NCBI RefSeq assembly: GCF_006494365.1
Contig: NZ_VHIP01000012.1
Span: forward strand, 62,001 to 126,000
Direction: 5' to 3'
Source: Aestuariibacter sp. GS-14
GTDB taxonomy: Bacteria; Pseudomonadota; Gammaproteobacteria; Enterobacterales; Alteromonadaceae
DNA length: 64,000 bases
A program made the position numbers and the translations under genes. A model generated the notes under the pieces. That model searched no databases and was not told the DNA's origin. It worked only from the letters and a program-made list of their open reading frames with translations. Below are positions 8,844 to 19,099 of this stretch, in pieces (position 1 is the first letter of the stretch; the number at the start of each line of letters is the position of its first letter).

Positions 8844-9445
8844 TAGTGTAATGGCTCTGTTTGGTCGCTATCACTCAATACATTTAATGATGCATCTGCT
8901 ACGTCTTCCAGTGACTGCATAAAGGCATCGGCATTGGGCAAGTCCGACAAGGACTTCAGCGAAAAGTAATCTAAAAATTGTTTGGTGGTGGCGTACAGGG
9001 CTGGTCTGCCCGGCACTTCTTTATGACCCACTACCTTTATCCACTCACGCTCTGTGAGGGTTTTGATGATATTACTGCTTACCGCTACGCCCCTTACCTG
9101 TTCAATCTCACCACGGGTAATGGGTTGTCGGTAGGCAATTAATGCCAGGGTTTCTAACATTGCACGAGAATACCGTGGACTGGTTTCCTGCCATAACCGG
9201 CTGAGCCAGGGGCTTAAGCTGTCGAGCGACTGAAACCGGAACCCGCTGGCAACTTCAACCAGTTGAATGCCACGCGGACGGTAATCGAGCATTAATTCAT
9301 CAAGCGCTGATTTTATCGCTTTATCGGCCACGGTAAAATCCGCAAGCACAGTATTTTTCAATTTTTCTATCGAAACCGGCTCATCTGACACAAAAATCGT
9401 GGCTTCGATCAGCTGTTTTAGCTGCTGCGCATTAATCTTCTTCAT
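8843..9445 (-). CDS. scpB: Segregation and condensation protein B
   Basis: This 200-residue protein has two winged-helix domains, with the characteristic stretch [29 protein letters not shown] and the following [18 protein letters not shown]. ScpB binds ScpA as a dimer and regulates SMC/MukB-like condensin in chromosome segregation. It overlaps scpA by 14 bp upstream and rluB by 1 bp downstream, indicating translational coupling. Confidence 0.93.
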   Translation of the reverse strand: MKKINAQQLKQLIEATIFVSDEPVSIEKLKNTVLADFTVADKAIKSALDELMLDYRPRGIQLVEVASGFRFQSLDSLSPWLSRLWQETSPRYSRAMLETLALIAYRQPITRGEIEQVRGVAVSSNIIKTLTEREWIKVVGHKEVPGRPALYATTKQFLDYFSLKSLSDLPNADAFMQSLEDVADASLNVLSDSDQTEPLH

Positions 9446-10274
9446 GATGACTTCCCAACTTCACATGAATTCTGGCATAAGGGCCAGCTTGCACCAGGCG
9501 AATACTCTGTCCTTTTACCAGTTCCAGAATCGCCAAAAAAGTCACTACTACGCCTGCGCGCCCCTCTTCCCTGGTAAACAACGCTTCCATGGGTGTATAG
9601 GTATCGGTACTCAGGGTTTGCAGTATCATGCTCATGCGCTCCCGGGTACTCAGTGCCTCCGGCGCAATATGGTGATGTTCAAAGGCCGCAGCCCGTTGCA
9701 TGGCCACCGAGAATGCCAGCACCAATTCCTGCAGGCTAACATCGGGCTGAATGATCACAGGCACAATGCTGTCGGCGGGGGTAACTGACACTTTAAAGAT
9801 GTCGCGCTCCATGCGCGGTTGTAAATCCAAATCTTCTGCTGCTTGTTTTACCAACTCGTATTCTTGCAAGCGGCGAATCAATTCTGCGCGTGGATCGGCC
9901 TCGTCATCATCGTCACCTGAGCGCCGGGGCAATAGCAATCTTGATTTGATCTCCGCCAAAATCGCAGCCATTAGCAGGTATTCTGCCGCCAACTCCAGCT
10001 TTAACGACAACATTACGTCAACGTATTCCATGTACTGACGGGTGATCTCTGCCACCGGCATACTGGTAATGTCGAATTTCTGTTTGCGGATTAAATACAA
10101 CAATAAATCCAGCGGGCCCTCAAAAGATTCTAATATGACTTCCAGCGCATCGGGCGGAATGTAGAGATCTTCGGGCTTTTGGATAACCGCTTCGCCATGC
10201 ACAAAAGCCAGCGGCAGCGGCTGCTGTACTGGCTCCTTGGAAGGGACTGTCAGGTTATCGTTGGTGTCGGTCAT
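9432..10274 (-). CDS. scpA: Segregation and condensation protein A (kleisin)
   Basis: The 280-residue kleisin has the conserved N-terminal SFEGPLDLLLYLIRKQKFDI and the MPVAEITRQYMEYV segment, and a C-terminal winged-helix portion. It bridges SMC heads in the bacterial condensin with ScpB. A roughly 40-residue N-terminal extension before ALEVILESFEGPLD is typical of gammaproteobacterial copies. The stop/start with yciO overlaps by one base. Confidence 0.92.
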   Translation of the reverse strand: MTDTNDNLTVPSKEPVQQPLPLAFVHGEAVIQKPEDLYIPPDALEVILESFEGPLDLLLYLIRKQKFDITSMPVAEITRQYMEYVDVMLSLKLELAAEYLLMAAILAEIKSRLLLPRRSGDDDDEADPRAELIRRLQEYELVKQAAEDLDLQPRMERDIFKVSVTPADSIVPVIIQPDVSLQELVLAFSVAMQRAAAFEHHHIAPEALSTRERMSMILQTLSTDTYTPMEALFTREEGRAGVVVTFLAILELVKGQSIRLVQAGPYARIHVKLGSHHEED

Positions 10275-10894
10275 TACAGAAACGGCTTAATATCGCCTGC
10301 GCCTTCACGCACAATTACCGCGTCGCCTTCACTCAAATCCACTACCGTTGTTGGCTGTTCGCCCAAATAACCACCGTGTAAAATTAACCCAACCTGCTTT
10401 TCCAGCTTGTCGCGAATTTCATCCGGATCAGACTCAGCCACCTGTGCGCCGGGCAGAATAAGCGAGGTCGACATCAGCGGTTCGTTCAATTCTTCCAGTA
10501 ACGCCAGCGCTATAGCGTTATCGGGTACACGGAGCCCAATGGTTTTGCGCTTGGGATTTTGCAACCTGCGTGGCACTTCACGGGTGGCTTTTAACACAAA
10601 GGTATACGGCCCAGGCGTATTATTCTTAATTTGACGGAACGCGGTGTTATCTACTTTGGCGTACACCGATAATTCCGACATATCACGGCACATCAGTGAA
10701 AAATTGTGATCGGTGTCGATTTGACGGATCCGGCAAATTTGCTCTAAGGCGCGCTTGTCTTCCATCTGACAGCCAATGGCATAGCCTGAATCGGTGGGGT
10801 ACACAATTACCTCGCCCTGGCGAATCAATTCAACCGCTTGCTTAATTAAACGGGTTTGCGGGTTATCGGGGTGTACATAAAAAAACTGGCTCAT
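10274..10894 (-). CDS. yciO: YciO, Sua5/TsaC-family protein
   Basis: The 206-residue protein starts at ATG 10894 (MSQFFYVHPDNPQ); the frame continues 34 codons upstream into rnm but family similarity begins here. The Sua5/YrdC/YciO fold is shown by VYPTDSGYAIGCQ and the RIRQIDTDHNFSLMCRD region. TsaC-type enzymes make threonylcarbamoyl-AMP for the t6A modification of tRNA; YciO is a paralogue with related, weaker activity and uncertain physiological role. It is encoded 5 bp after rnm and touches scpA, so it is part of the operon. Confidence 0.88.
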   Translation of the reverse strand: MSQFFYVHPDNPQTRLIKQAVELIRQGEVIVYPTDSGYAIGCQMEDKRALEQICRIRQIDTDHNFSLMCRDMSELSVYAKVDNTAFRQIKNNTPGPYTFVLKATREVPRRLQNPKRKTIGLRVPDNAIALALLEELNEPLMSTSLILPGAQVAESDPDEIRDKLEKQVGLILHGGYLGEQPTTVVDLSEGDAVIVREGAGDIKPFL

Positions 10895-10899
10895 ATCGT

Positions 10900-11757
10900 T
10901 TATCCCTTTGGAATACTGGCAGGAATAATCCCCCAGTCGTGCCACACTGGTGTCAGTGTATCGCTTTTTAAGCCACAACGCCCGAGTTCTGTCCATCGGC
11001 CGGGCAAATGAAAATCGGACCCCGCTGAGGCTAAAAAGCCGTATTCGGCTACCAGTTCACATAACAACTGCTGTTTTGACGGATTAGCAGTGGGAAATAC
11101 CACTTCAACGGCATCGCCATTGGCTTGTTTAAAGTCGGTAAGTAAGCGTCGTAACCATTTTGTGGTCATATCGTAATGCAACGGGTGCGCCAGTACGGCC
11201 TGTCCACCGGCGGCATGAATCGCCTCTACTGCTTCACTGATGCTGGCCCATTCAGCCTTCACCGCCGCGCGTTTGCCCTTGCCCAGGTACTTCTTAAAGG
11301 CGGATTCCATGTTGGATACTGAATAGCAATCCACCAGCACCCGAGCAAAGTGCGCCCGGGTTATCTGGCCATCACGGGCATAGCGTTTTGCCCGCTCAAG
11401 GGTGCCTTCAAAACCGCATTTAGCCAGCTTGTCGGCAATTTTAGCCGCACGTTCATCACGCTTTTGTTGTTGGGTACTTAGAAATGCCTGCAATACGCTG
11501 TTGTGTCTGTCTATATTTAGCCCCACAACATGAATCTCAAAACTGTGCCAGTGCGTAGAGATTTCCACCCCATTTATCAGGCGCAATGCCGGATAATGCG
11601 CTGCCACGCCCTCATGAGCGGCGTCGAGACCGGCGGTAGTGTCGTGATCGGTAATCGCCAGCACGTCCACTTGCATGTTTTGCGCCCGCATTACCAGCTC
11701 CGCAGGCGTTAATTGTCCGTCGGAAAATGTCGTGTGACTGTGTAAGTCAATTTTCAT
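10900..11757 (-). CDS. rnm: RNase AM (5'-3' exoribonuclease, PHP domain, formerly YciV/TrpH)
   Basis: The 285-residue PHP-domain phosphoesterase shows metal-binding motifs HSHTTFSDG at the N-terminus, ITDHDTTAG near residue 37, EIHVVG and C-terminal GSDFH. RNase AM trims 5' ends of ribosomal RNAs and degrades short oligonucleotides. It lies divergent from the trp operon, an arrangement seen across gammaproteobacteria and the origin of the old name TrpH. First gene of the minus-strand operon rnm-yciO-scpA-scpB-rluB. Confidence 0.9.
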   Translation of the reverse strand: MKIDLHSHTTFSDGQLTPAELVMRAQNMQVDVLAITDHDTTAGLDAAHEGVAAHYPALRLINGVEISTHWHSFEIHVVGLNIDRHNSVLQAFLSTQQQKRDERAAKIADKLAKCGFEGTLERAKRYARDGQITRAHFARVLVDCYSVSNMESAFKKYLGKGKRAAVKAEWASISEAVEAIHAAGGQAVLAHPLHYDMTTKWLRRLLTDFKQANGDAVEVVFPTANPSKQQLLCELVAEYGFLASAGSDFHLPGRWTELGRCGLKSDTLTPVWHDWGIIPASIPKG

Positions 11758-11775
11758 GTATTTTCAAATTTAAGG

Positions 11776-11809
11776 TTGACACAGTGTGCGTTTTGTTTTC
11801 TTCTATAGG
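11776..11809 (+). promoter_or_regulatory. Possible trp operon promoter
   Basis: TTGACA (11776-11781) is a perfect -35 hexamer. Candidate -10 elements are TTCTAT (11801) or TATAGG (11804), both at long spacing, so the exact -10 is uncertain. No TrpR operator (ACTAGT-centred palindrome) was recognised; regulation seems to rest on the attenuator downstream. Confidence 0.4.
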
Positions 11810-11880
11810 CCAAGTATACGGATTGATAGCGCGAATGCCTATCAAACTTCAACGATAAAGAATTAAGACAGAATACGACA

Positions 11881-11946
11881 ATGCTTACACAACCCCAAAA
11901 CAGCCACAATGTGGCAACTATCTGGTGGTGGCACTCCCTTCATTAA
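11881..11946 (+). CDS. trpL: trp operon leader peptide TrpL
   Basis: A 21-codon ORF beginning ATG CTT ACA carries three consecutive Trp codons (TGG TGG TGG at 11923-11931) and ends with TAA at 11944. It lies upstream of a terminator hairpin and trpE, the classical attenuator layout: ribosome stalling at the Trp codons when charged tRNA-Trp is scarce frees the region after the stop codon to form an antiterminator. A ribosome site is not obvious (AAGACAGAA). Confidence 0.88.
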   Translation: MLTQPQNSHNVATIWWWHSLH

Positions 11947-12015
11947 ACGGGCGGTGTGAGCGTTAGTGCGCAGAATAAACAAAAAAAGGCCCGTTACATA
12001 CGGGCCTTTTTTTTA
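11945..12015 (+). terminator. trp attenuator (antiterminator/terminator switch)
   Basis: The terminator stem is GGCCCG (11988-11993) with CGGGCC (12001-12006) followed by eight Ts. The competing segment AACGGGC (11946-11952) just after the trpL stop is an exact complement of GCCCGTT (11990-11996), giving the antiterminator. The two structures share the GCCCG strand, so only one can form. This is the expected transcription attenuation device for trpEGDCFBA. Confidence 0.88.
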
Positions 12016-12038
12016 ATTTTTTTAACCGGAGTAAAGCA

Positions 12039-13634
12039 ATGAGTTTGGCCGAATTAGGCGTCGTACCGGGAAAAGTGGAAACCATTGAACGAACGGCAAC
12101 CTACGTAAACGATCCGCTGGCAGCCTTTGCCGGATTATGTGGCAATCAGCCCCATGCCCTGCTGCTGGAATCCGCTGAAATCGACAGCAAAGACAACCTG
12201 CAAAGTTTATTAATGGTAGATGCCGCCCTGCGCTTCGAATGCCGTGGCCAGCAGGTTAGCCTGGAAGCGCTCAGCGCAAACGGCAAAGGCATGCTGCCCC
12301 TGTTAGCCAACCTCACCATCGCGGGACTGGAATGTACGGTACACAGTGACACTCAGCTAACGCTAACCTGCCATACCAGCCACGATGAATTAGACGAAGA
12401 CGCCCGACTCAAATCAGCCAGCGTGTTTGATGTACTTCGCAGTGTTGTTAACCAAATCAAACCTATCCGCGCGCACCACAACGCGGTGTTTCTGGGCGGT
12501 GTTTTTGCCTACGACCTGTTAGCCACTTTCGAGCAATTACCCAATGTGCCTGAAGGCGACAACGACTGTGCCGACTATGTGTTTTATCTGGCCGAAACCC
12601 TCATTACCTTCGACCACCAGACCCGTCAGGCAACGTTACTTGGCAGTGTATTCAGTGGCGCTGAAGTGGCCACCAGCTACTTTGCCATCGCGCAGCGACT
12701 GGAGCATCTGGCTGCTGAACTGCAACGGATACCGGCACTGGATTTAACGCCAGTTGAGGTAGAAAATGCCGACCTCAGCGTAGACAAATCCGACGACACA
12801 TATTGCCAGGACGTGCTTACGTTAAAAGAACACATACTGGCAGGGGATATTTTCCAGGTTGTTCCATCCCGTACTTTTTCATTACCCTGCCCTGCTCCGC
12901 TTACTGCCTACGCTGCACTGAAACAACAAAACCCCAGCCCTTATATGTTTTACATGCAAGACAAGGATTTTACGATTTTTGGCGCCTCGCCAGAGTCGGC
13001 ATTAAAGTATTCGGCACAGAGCAATGTAGTGGAAATCTATCCTATTGCTGGTACGCGCCCACGTGGCAAGCGCCCCAATGGTGAAATCAATCCGGATCTG
13101 GACAGCCGCATCGAGCTTAATTTGCGCGAAGATCAAAAAGAAAAAGCCGAACATTTAATGTTGGTAGACCTGGCCCGTAACGACGTTGCCAAAGTGTCTG
13201 AACCCGGCACACGTTACGTGAAAGATCTGCTAAAAGTAGACCGTTACTCGCACGTAATGCATTTGGTTTCACGCGTAGTTGGCCAGTTGCGCAAAGATTT
13301 GGATGCGCTGCATGCGTATCAGGCGTGTATGAACATGGGCACCCTGGTTGGCGCCCCCAAAGTGAGTGCAGCCAATCTAATCCGCAAAGTTGAACAAAAA
13401 CGCCGGGGAAGCTATGGCGGCGCGGTGGGCTATTTAAATAATGCCGGTGATATGGATACCTGTATTGTTATCCGTTCCGCATTTGTGAAAAATGGCACTG
13501 CGTATATTCAGGCCGGCGCCGGTGTGGTGTACGATTCTGATCCCCAGGCCGAAGCCGACGAAACCCGCAACAAGGCGCAGGCGGTAATTAATGCAGTGAA
13601 AAGCGCCATGGTAGTAAAAGGAGTATCAGCATGA
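12039..13634 (+). CDS. trpE: Anthranilate synthase component I
   Basis: The 531-residue chorismate-binding enzyme makes anthranilate from chorismate with ammonia supplied by TrpG. The N-terminal feedback motif LLLESAEI near residue 42 indicates inhibition by tryptophan. Catalytic-domain signatures are IFQVVPSRTF, PIAGTRPRGK and GAPKVSAANLIRKVEQKRRGSYGGAVGYL. Start ATG 12039 follows ACCGGAG. It overlaps trpG by 4 bp and is the first structural gene of the operon. Confidence 0.95.
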   Translation: MSLAELGVVPGKVETIERTATYVNDPLAAFAGLCGNQPHALLLESAEIDSKDNLQSLLMVDAALRFECRGQQVSLEALSANGKGMLPLLANLTIAGLECTVHSDTQLTLTCHTSHDELDEDARLKSASVFDVLRSVVNQIKPIRAHHNAVFLGGVFAYDLLATFEQLPNVPEGDNDCADYVFYLAETLITFDHQTRQATLLGSVFSGAEVATSYFAIAQRLEHLAAELQRIPALDLTPVEVENADLSVDKSDDTYCQDVLTLKEHILAGDIFQVVPSRTFSLPCPAPLTAYAALKQQNPSPYMFYMQDKDFTIFGASPESALKYSAQSNVVEIYPIAGTRPRGKRPNGEINPDLDSRIELNLREDQKEKAEHLMLVDLARNDVAKVSEPGTRYVKDLLKVDRYSHVMHLVSRVVGQLRKDLDALHAYQACMNMGTLVGAPKVSAANLIRKVEQKRRGSYGGAVGYLNNAGDMDTCIVIRSAFVKNGTAYIQAGAGVVYDSDPQAEADETRNKAQAVINAVKSAMVVKGVSA

Positions 13635-14233
13635 GTCAGCCCGTTACCGTATTCCTGCTCGACAACGTCGACTCCTTTACTTATAACCTGGTAGACGAAC
13701 TGCGCACCATGGATTTAAACATCGTGGTTTACCGCAATAACGTGTCGGCGCAATTATTGTTCAATAAAATGCAGGCAGCGGCTGAAAGCGGACCGGTTTT
13801 ACTGTTATTATCACCCGGCCCAGGCGCACCGCATGAGGCTGGATGCATGCCGGAACTGTTATCGCTGGTTCAGGGGCATTTCCCGGTACTGGGAATTTGT
13901 TTAGGGCATCAGGCTATAGTGGCACACTACGGTGGTAAAGTAGGTCGGGCTGAAGATGTTATGCACGGTAAATCATCGGCCATTGCCCATACCGGCGAAG
14001 CCATGTTTGCCGGATTGCCTCAACCGCTGCACGTTGCGCGTTACCACTCGCTGATGGCCACTGAATTACCCGACGATTTAACGGCACTAGCAACCGTGGG
14101 CACCACAGTTATGGCAGTATACCAGGCACAAGACAATATGCTGGGTTTTCAGTTTCACCCTGAGTCTATTTTAACGGCGCAGGGCAGCCAATTGTTGCTG
14201 CAAAGTATTCACTATTTGACCAAAGGGGCCTAA
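13631..14233 (+). CDS. trpG: Anthranilate synthase component II (glutamine amidotransferase)
   Basis: The 200-residue class I glutamine amidotransferase has the oxyanion segment LLSPGPGAP, the nucleophile Cys in GICLGHQAI and the His/Glu pair in QFHPESI. It supplies ammonia to TrpE. The protein stands alone rather than fused to TrpD as in E. coli. The start overlaps the trpE stop by 4 bp, typical of stoichiometric coupling. Confidence 0.95.
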   Translation: MSQPVTVFLLDNVDSFTYNLVDELRTMDLNIVVYRNNVSAQLLFNKMQAAAESGPVLLLLSPGPGAPHEAGCMPELLSLVQGHFPVLGICLGHQAIVAHYGGKVGRAEDVMHGKSSAIAHTGEAMFAGLPQPLHVARYHSLMATELPDDLTALATVGTTVMAVYQAQDNMLGFQFHPESILTAQGSQLLLQSIHYLTKGA

Positions 14234-14237
14234 TCCC

Positions 14238-15266
14238 ATGGCTGACTACACGGATATCATTGAGAAGCTGTTCACTGGCCAGCATTTGGCGCAGGCAGAA
14301 GCATTCTCAATATTTAATCAGGTGATGCACGGTGAGTTATCTGATGTAAAACTGGCCACATTGTTAACCGCACTGAAAATGAACGGCGAATCGCCCAATG
14401 AAATCGCTGGCGCAGCCAGCGCGATGGTGTCGAATGCGCGCCCTTTTCCAACGCCAGACTACCCGTTTGGTGACATTGTGGGCACCGGTGGTGATGGCCA
14501 TCACACCATCAATATTTCCAGTGCCGCTGCACTTGTGGCGGCTAGCTGCGGTGTTAAAGTAGCCAAGCATGGCAACCGCAGCGTATCGAGTAAATCAGGC
14601 TCTGCCGACTTTTTTCGCGAATGTGGCATTAAACTCGATATTTCGCCCGACGTAGCACGACAGTGTATCGACGATACCAACTTCTGTTTTTTGTTTGCAC
14701 CGGTTTATCACGCAGGAATGCGCTTTGCAGCACCGGTACGCGCGGAAATGAAAACCCGTACACTGTTTAATATTCTGGGTCCACTGGCAAATCCAGCCGG
14801 CCCAACCTTCGGCGTATTTGGTGTATATACCCCATCGTTATTAGAAGTTTACGCGCAAACACTGAATTTATTGGGCCAACAACGCGCTTTAATCGTACAC
14901 GGTGATGGCCTTGACGAACTAGCGTTGCACGGCCCTACCCAGGTAGTCGAGCTTGAGCATGGTATTACTACTCAATACACATTAACGGCCGATGAATTTG
15001 GGTTACAAAGTGCGCCGTTAAGCGCCATCGCAGGCGGCGAACCACATGAAAACAAAGCCATGATTGAAGCGGCCCTTTGTGGCAAGGGGCAGGAAGCGCA
15101 TATTGCCGCCATTGCCATGAACGCGGGAGCACTCATCAAAGTGGCCGGTGCAGCAAATTCGTTTAAGCAAGGCGCCAGTATGGCGCTGGATGCCATGGCC
15201 AGTGGTGCACCATTAAAACTGATTAAAAATGTGGCTGAAGTCAGCCAACAGGAAGTCACTGAATGA
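14238..15266 (+). CDS. trpD: Anthranilate phosphoribosyltransferase
   Basis: The 342-residue enzyme attaches phosphoribose from PRPP to anthranilate. The glycine-rich PRPP loop GTGGDG (VGTGGDGHHTINIS), HGNRSVSSKSGSAD and the metal-binding DGLDE are present. It starts 4 bp after trpG and overlaps trpCF by 4 bp. Length and motif order are those of complete TrpD. Confidence 0.95.
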   Translation: MADYTDIIEKLFTGQHLAQAEAFSIFNQVMHGELSDVKLATLLTALKMNGESPNEIAGAASAMVSNARPFPTPDYPFGDIVGTGGDGHHTINISSAAALVAASCGVKVAKHGNRSVSSKSGSADFFRECGIKLDISPDVARQCIDDTNFCFLFAPVYHAGMRFAAPVRAEMKTRTLFNILGPLANPAGPTFGVFGVYTPSLLEVYAQTLNLLGQQRALIVHGDGLDELALHGPTQVVELEHGITTQYTLTADEFGLQSAPLSAIAGGEPHENKAMIEAALCGKGQEAHIAAIAMNAGALIKVAGAANSFKQGASMALDAMASGAPLKLIKNVAEVSQQEVTE

Positions 15267-16660
15267 GCAACGTACTTGCGAAAATTGTAGAACACAAACA
15301 CGTTGAGTTAGCTGAGCGTATGACAGCGTTACCGCTGGAAACCGTAAAGGCCAATCTTACGCCGTCTACCAAAAGCCTATTCGACGCACTCTCTGCGCCC
15401 AATGCCGGTTTCATTCTTGAGTGCAAGAAAGCCTCTCCGTCGAAAGGGCTGATCCGCGAAAAGTTTGACCTGGATGAAATTCTGGCAGCGTATACACCCT
15501 ATGCCGCGGGGATCTCAGTTCTCACCGACGAGAAGTACTTTCAGGGTAGCTATGATTACCTGGCTTATGTAACCGAGCGCGTTGAACAACCCGTATTGAA
15601 CAAGGATTTCTTTGTAAACGAGTATCAGGTTTACCTGGCCCGTTACTACAACGCTGACGCTATTCTACTCATGCTGTCGGTGTTAGACGATGAGACCTAT
15701 ATCCGCTTGGCTGAGCTGGCTAACAGTTTGTCGCTGGATATCCTTACCGAAGTGAGTAACGAAGACGAAATGACGCGTGCAATTGCGTTAAAAGCCAATA
15801 TCATTGGCATTAACAACCGCAATCTGCGCGACCTCTCAACTGACCTGGCTACTACAGAAAAGCTGGTACCCATGTTAAAAGCTGCCACTCACAACTATGT
15901 AGTGATCAGCGAATCCGGTATTTATACTCATCAGGATGTATTGCGCCTTGCACCGCTTTGCCAGGGCTTTTTGGTAGGTAGTGCGCTTATGGCTCAGGCC
16001 GATCTTAATCTTGCGGTTAAGCAACTGGTGTACGGCAAGGTTAAGGTATGTGGCATGACCCAGCCCGAGCAAACCGCGCACGCGTTTGCCAGTGGCGCCA
16101 GTTATTGCGGGTTGATTTTCGCTCCGCATTCCAAGCGCTGCGTTACCCCTGAACAGGCCAAAGCTATTGTTGAACAAACGCCGGGCCGTTATGTTGGGGT
16201 ATTTGTAAACCAACCAATTGAAATGGTTTTACAGGTTGCGAATGAGCTGTCTTTAACAGCAGTGCAATTACACGGTGACGAAGACACGGTTTTTCGTCAG
16301 CATTTGCGCAATAGCCTACCCAAAGGCTGCGAGATTTGGCAGGCCATCGGTGTTGCCGGTGAACTCCCCTATCTCATTCACGCGCTGCTGGACGACGACA
16401 CGCTCGATCGCGTGTTGCTGGACTGCCAGGTGGGCAGCCAAACCGGTGGCACTGGCCAGCAGTTTGACTGGTCGCTCATTCACAGCGAACTGGAACTGGA
16501 CAAACTTATTATTGCCGGTGGCATTTCACCTGCCAATGTGGCAGATGCACAGGCAACCGGTGCCGACATGGTAGACGTGAATTCGGGCGTTGAAGTAGCG
16601 CCCGGCAATAAGTCTGACCAACAGGTAACAGAACTCTTTTCGGTGTGTCGCCGATATTAA
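15263..16660 (+). CDS. trpCF: Bifunctional indole-3-glycerol-phosphate synthase / phosphoribosylanthranilate isomerase
   Basis: The 465-residue fusion joins two TIM barrels. The TrpC part (about residues 1-255) shows [24 protein letters not shown] and [11 protein letters not shown]; the TrpF part (about 256-465) begins at [12 protein letters not shown] and has [18 protein letters not shown] and ending VDVNSGVE. The fusion is standard in enterics and alteromonads. It performs the Amadori rearrangement of PRA and the following ring closure to indole-3-glycerol phosphate. trpB follows after 16 bp. Confidence 0.95.
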   Translation: MSNVLAKIVEHKHVELAERMTALPLETVKANLTPSTKSLFDALSAPNAGFILECKKASPSKGLIREKFDLDEILAAYTPYAAGISVLTDEKYFQGSYDYLAYVTERVEQPVLNKDFFVNEYQVYLARYYNADAILLMLSVLDDETYIRLAELANSLSLDILTEVSNEDEMTRAIALKANIIGINNRNLRDLSTDLATTEKLVPMLKAATHNYVVISESGIYTHQDVLRLAPLCQGFLVGSALMAQADLNLAVKQLVYGKVKVCGMTQPEQTAHAFASGASYCGLIFAPHSKRCVTPEQAKAIVEQTPGRYVGVFVNQPIEMVLQVANELSLTAVQLHGDEDTVFRQHLRNSLPKGCEIWQAIGVAGELPYLIHALLDDDTLDRVLLDCQVGSQTGGTGQQFDWSLIHSELELDKLIIAGGISPANVADAQATGADMVDVNSGVEVAPGNKSDQQVTELFSVCRRY

Positions 16661-16676
16661 TGAATCAGGACCACAA

Positions 16677-17864
16677 ATGAATCAATTAGACTCAAAATTT
16701 GGGGAATACGGTGGCATGTACGTGCCCGAACTGCTTATTCCTGCACTCGATCAACTTGAACAGGCTTTCCTGGAAGCCAAAGATGATCCGGCCTTTAACG
16801 CAGAGTTTTTGTCGTTATTAAAAGACTACGCTGGCCGCCCCACGGCCATGACGCTTACCCGGAACCTGGTGGCGAACCCCAAGGTAAAACTGTACCTAAA
16901 GCGTGAGGATCTGCTTCACGGTGGCGCGCACAAAACCAATCAGGTATTGGGTCAGGCCCTGCTAACCAAACGCATGGGTAAAACCGAAGTGATCGCCGAA
17001 ACCGGTGCCGGACAACACGGTGTAGCCACGGCGCTGGCCTGTGCACTGTTAGGCTTAAAAGCCCGTATTTACATGGGTGCCAAAGACGTTGAACGTCAGG
17101 CGCCTAACGTATTCAGAATGCGATTAATGGGCGCAACGGTGATCCCGGTTGATTCTGGCTCAGGCACACTGAAAGACGCGGTTAACGAAGCGTTGCGCGA
17201 CTGGTCAGCCAACTACGACAAAGCCCACTATTTACTCGGTACCGCGGCGGGCCCTCACCCATTCCCCACCATAGTGCGCGAATACCACCGCATGATTGGC
17301 GAAGAAACCCGCGCGCAAATGCTGGAAAAAGAAGGTCGTCTGCCGGATGCCGTCGTTGCCTGTGTTGGCGGTGGCTCAAATGCCATTGGTATGTTTGCCG
17401 ACTTTATCGACGAACCGTCAGTGCGACTGGTAGGTGTAGAACCGGCTGGAAAAGGCGTGCATACCAAGGAACACGGTGCGGCTATTGGCAAAGGCACCAA
17501 AGGAATTTTACACGGTGCTTATACCTACATAATGCAGGATAAGCATGGTCAGATTGAAGAAAGCTACTCGGTATCTGCCGGCCTGGATTACCCGGCAGTA
17601 GGGCCACAGCATGCCTATCTCTCCGATATTGGCCGCGCAGAATACGTATCGGTAACCGACGACGAAGCGCTTAATGCATTCCAGTTGCTTGCGCGTAAAG
17701 AAGGGATCATTCCCGCACTGGAATCGTCTCATGCCCTGGCCTATGCCCTGAACATGGCCGACGAAGCAGAAGAAGAAACAATCATAGTGGTAAACCTGTC
17801 TGGTCGCGGTGACAAAGACCTGGGGCACGTAATTAAGATTTTGGGAGATCAGGTGAATGGATAG
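16677..17864 (+). CDS. trpB: Tryptophan synthase beta chain
   Basis: The 395-residue PLP enzyme condenses indole with serine. The PLP-binding Lys lies in [15 protein letters not shown], the phosphate-binding loop is VGGGSNAIG, and the N-terminal [13 protein letters not shown] is typical of the TrpB1 type that partners TrpA. It overlaps trpA by 8 bp. Confidence 0.96.
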   Translation: MNQLDSKFGEYGGMYVPELLIPALDQLEQAFLEAKDDPAFNAEFLSLLKDYAGRPTAMTLTRNLVANPKVKLYLKREDLLHGGAHKTNQVLGQALLTKRMGKTEVIAETGAGQHGVATALACALLGLKARIYMGAKDVERQAPNVFRMRLMGATVIPVDSGSGTLKDAVNEALRDWSANYDKAHYLLGTAAGPHPFPTIVREYHRMIGEETRAQMLEKEGRLPDAVVACVGGGSNAIGMFADFIDEPSVRLVGVEPAGKGVHTKEHGAAIGKGTKGILHGAYTYIMQDKHGQIEESYSVSAGLDYPAVGPQHAYLSDIGRAEYVSVTDDEALNAFQLLARKEGIIPALESSHALAYALNMADEAEEETIIVVNLSGRGDKDLGHVIKILGDQVNG

Positions 17865-18663
17865 ATATGCAGATATGTTTGCCCGCCTAAAGGCGCAACA
17901 GGAAGGGGCATTTGTACCTTTCGTAATGATAGGCGATCCAGACCTGGAAACCTCTGAAAAAATCATCACCCAGCTTATTGAAAGCGGTGCGGATGCCTTG
18001 GAGTTAGGGATCCCGTTTTCGGATCCGGTCGCCGATGGTCCCACCATTCAAAAAGCCGCTATTCGTGCGCTGGACAATAGTGTTACGCCCACGAAGTGCT
18101 TCGAACTGCTGGCCCGGATCCGCGCTAACCACCCCGATATTCCAGTTGGCTTGCTGTTGTATAGCAACCTGGTACTGGCCAAAGGTGTAGACGCTTTTTA
18201 CGCTGAGGCAGCCAAAGCGGGTGTCGACTCTATTCTGATTGCCGATGTGCCGATTCGCGAAGCAAAACGCTTTATTGACGCCGCCAATGCCAAGGGCATT
18301 AAGCAAATTCTGATTGCACCACCCAATGCGACTGATGCCACCTTCAAGGCAATTGGCGATTTGTCTGCCGGGTATACCTACCTGTTGGGCCGCGCCGGTG
18401 TAACCGGAGCAGAAACCGCCGCCACCATGCCAGCTGCGTCACTGATTGAAAAACTGGTGAGCGTGAATGCGGCTCCGCCGTTACTCGGCTTTGGTATTTC
18501 CAACCCTGAGCAGGTAAAACACGCCATTGAAAGCGGTGCCGCCGGTGCCATTTCCGGTTCGGCAACCGTAAACCTGATTGAGAAACACCTAAATGACGTG
18601 CCAGCCATGCTGAACGCGCTGAACAGCTTTGTGTCTTCCATGAAAGCCGCAACGAGGAAGTAG
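17857..18663 (+). CDS. trpA: Tryptophan synthase alpha chain
   Basis: The 268-residue TIM barrel releases indole from indole-3-glycerol phosphate. The two acid/base residues sit in [15 protein letters not shown] (Glu and Asp), and the phosphate-binding GFGISNPEQ and AISGSA motifs are present. It forms the alpha2beta2 complex with TrpB, whose gene it overlaps by 8 bp. yciI follows after 2 bp. Confidence 0.96.
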   Translation: MDRYADMFARLKAQQEGAFVPFVMIGDPDLETSEKIITQLIESGADALELGIPFSDPVADGPTIQKAAIRALDNSVTPTKCFELLARIRANHPDIPVGLLLYSNLVLAKGVDAFYAEAAKAGVDSILIADVPIREAKRFIDAANAKGIKQILIAPPNATDATFKAIGDLSAGYTYLLGRAGVTGAETAATMPAASLIEKLVSVNAAPPLLGFGISNPEQVKHAIESGAAGAISGSATVNLIEKHLNDVPAMLNALNSFVSSMKAATRK

Positions 18664-18665
18664 CC

Positions 18666-18965
18666 ATGTTTTATATGATTTGTGCCACAGACGTAGAAAA
18701 CAGCCTGGAAAAACGCATGGCTGCGCGCCCTGCTCATCTGGCCCGTTTAAACGCGTTAAAAGACGAAGGGCGTTTGCTTATTGCAGGCCCCTTCCCGGCT
18801 ATCGACAGCAACGATCCGGGTGAAGCGGGTTTCACAGGCTCACTGGTTGTGGCTGAATTCAACAGCCTGACAGACGCCCAAAACTGGGCCGATGCCGACC
18901 CGTATATTGAAGCCGGTGTGTACGCCTCTGTAGTAGTTAAGCCATACAAAAAAGTCCTGCCATAA
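18666..18965 (+). CDS. yciI: YciI-family protein
   Basis: This is a 99-residue ferredoxin-like dimeric protein of the YciI family, recognised by [25 protein letters not shown] and the closing [21 protein letters not shown]. The conserved His in RPAH and a downstream Asp form the putative active site. Function is not known; some relatives have hydrolase or dehalogenase-like activity. It starts 2 bp after trpA, so it is cotranscribed with tryptophan synthesis, as often seen in this group. Confidence 0.88.
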   Translation: MFYMICATDVENSLEKRMAARPAHLARLNALKDEGRLLIAGPFPAIDSNDPGEAGFTGSLVVAEFNSLTDAQNWADADPYIEAGVYASVVVKPYKKVLP

Positions 18966-18980
18966 CGCGCAAACAATAAA

Positions 18981-19007
18981 CGCAGGTGCAATTTCATTGC
19001 ACCTGCG
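18981..19007. terminator. Perfect 12-bp stem-loop after yciI
   Basis: CGCAGGTGCAAT (18981-18992) and ATTGCACCTGCG (18996-19007) pair perfectly around a 3-base loop, 15 bp after the yciI stop. No T-run follows, so it could be a terminator of the trp transcript, an mRNA 3' stabiliser or both. Confidence 0.55.
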
Positions 19008-19099
19008 CCACGCAATGATAGTATATTCAGACAACATTCAGCCAGACACAGTTATGCTCACCCCATAGTTGTTAAGGTGATTACCGCCGTCGGAGTATT

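Noticed and set aside
11776-11880. TrpR operator
   Set aside because: No ACTAGT-centred palindrome in the promoter region; not claimed.
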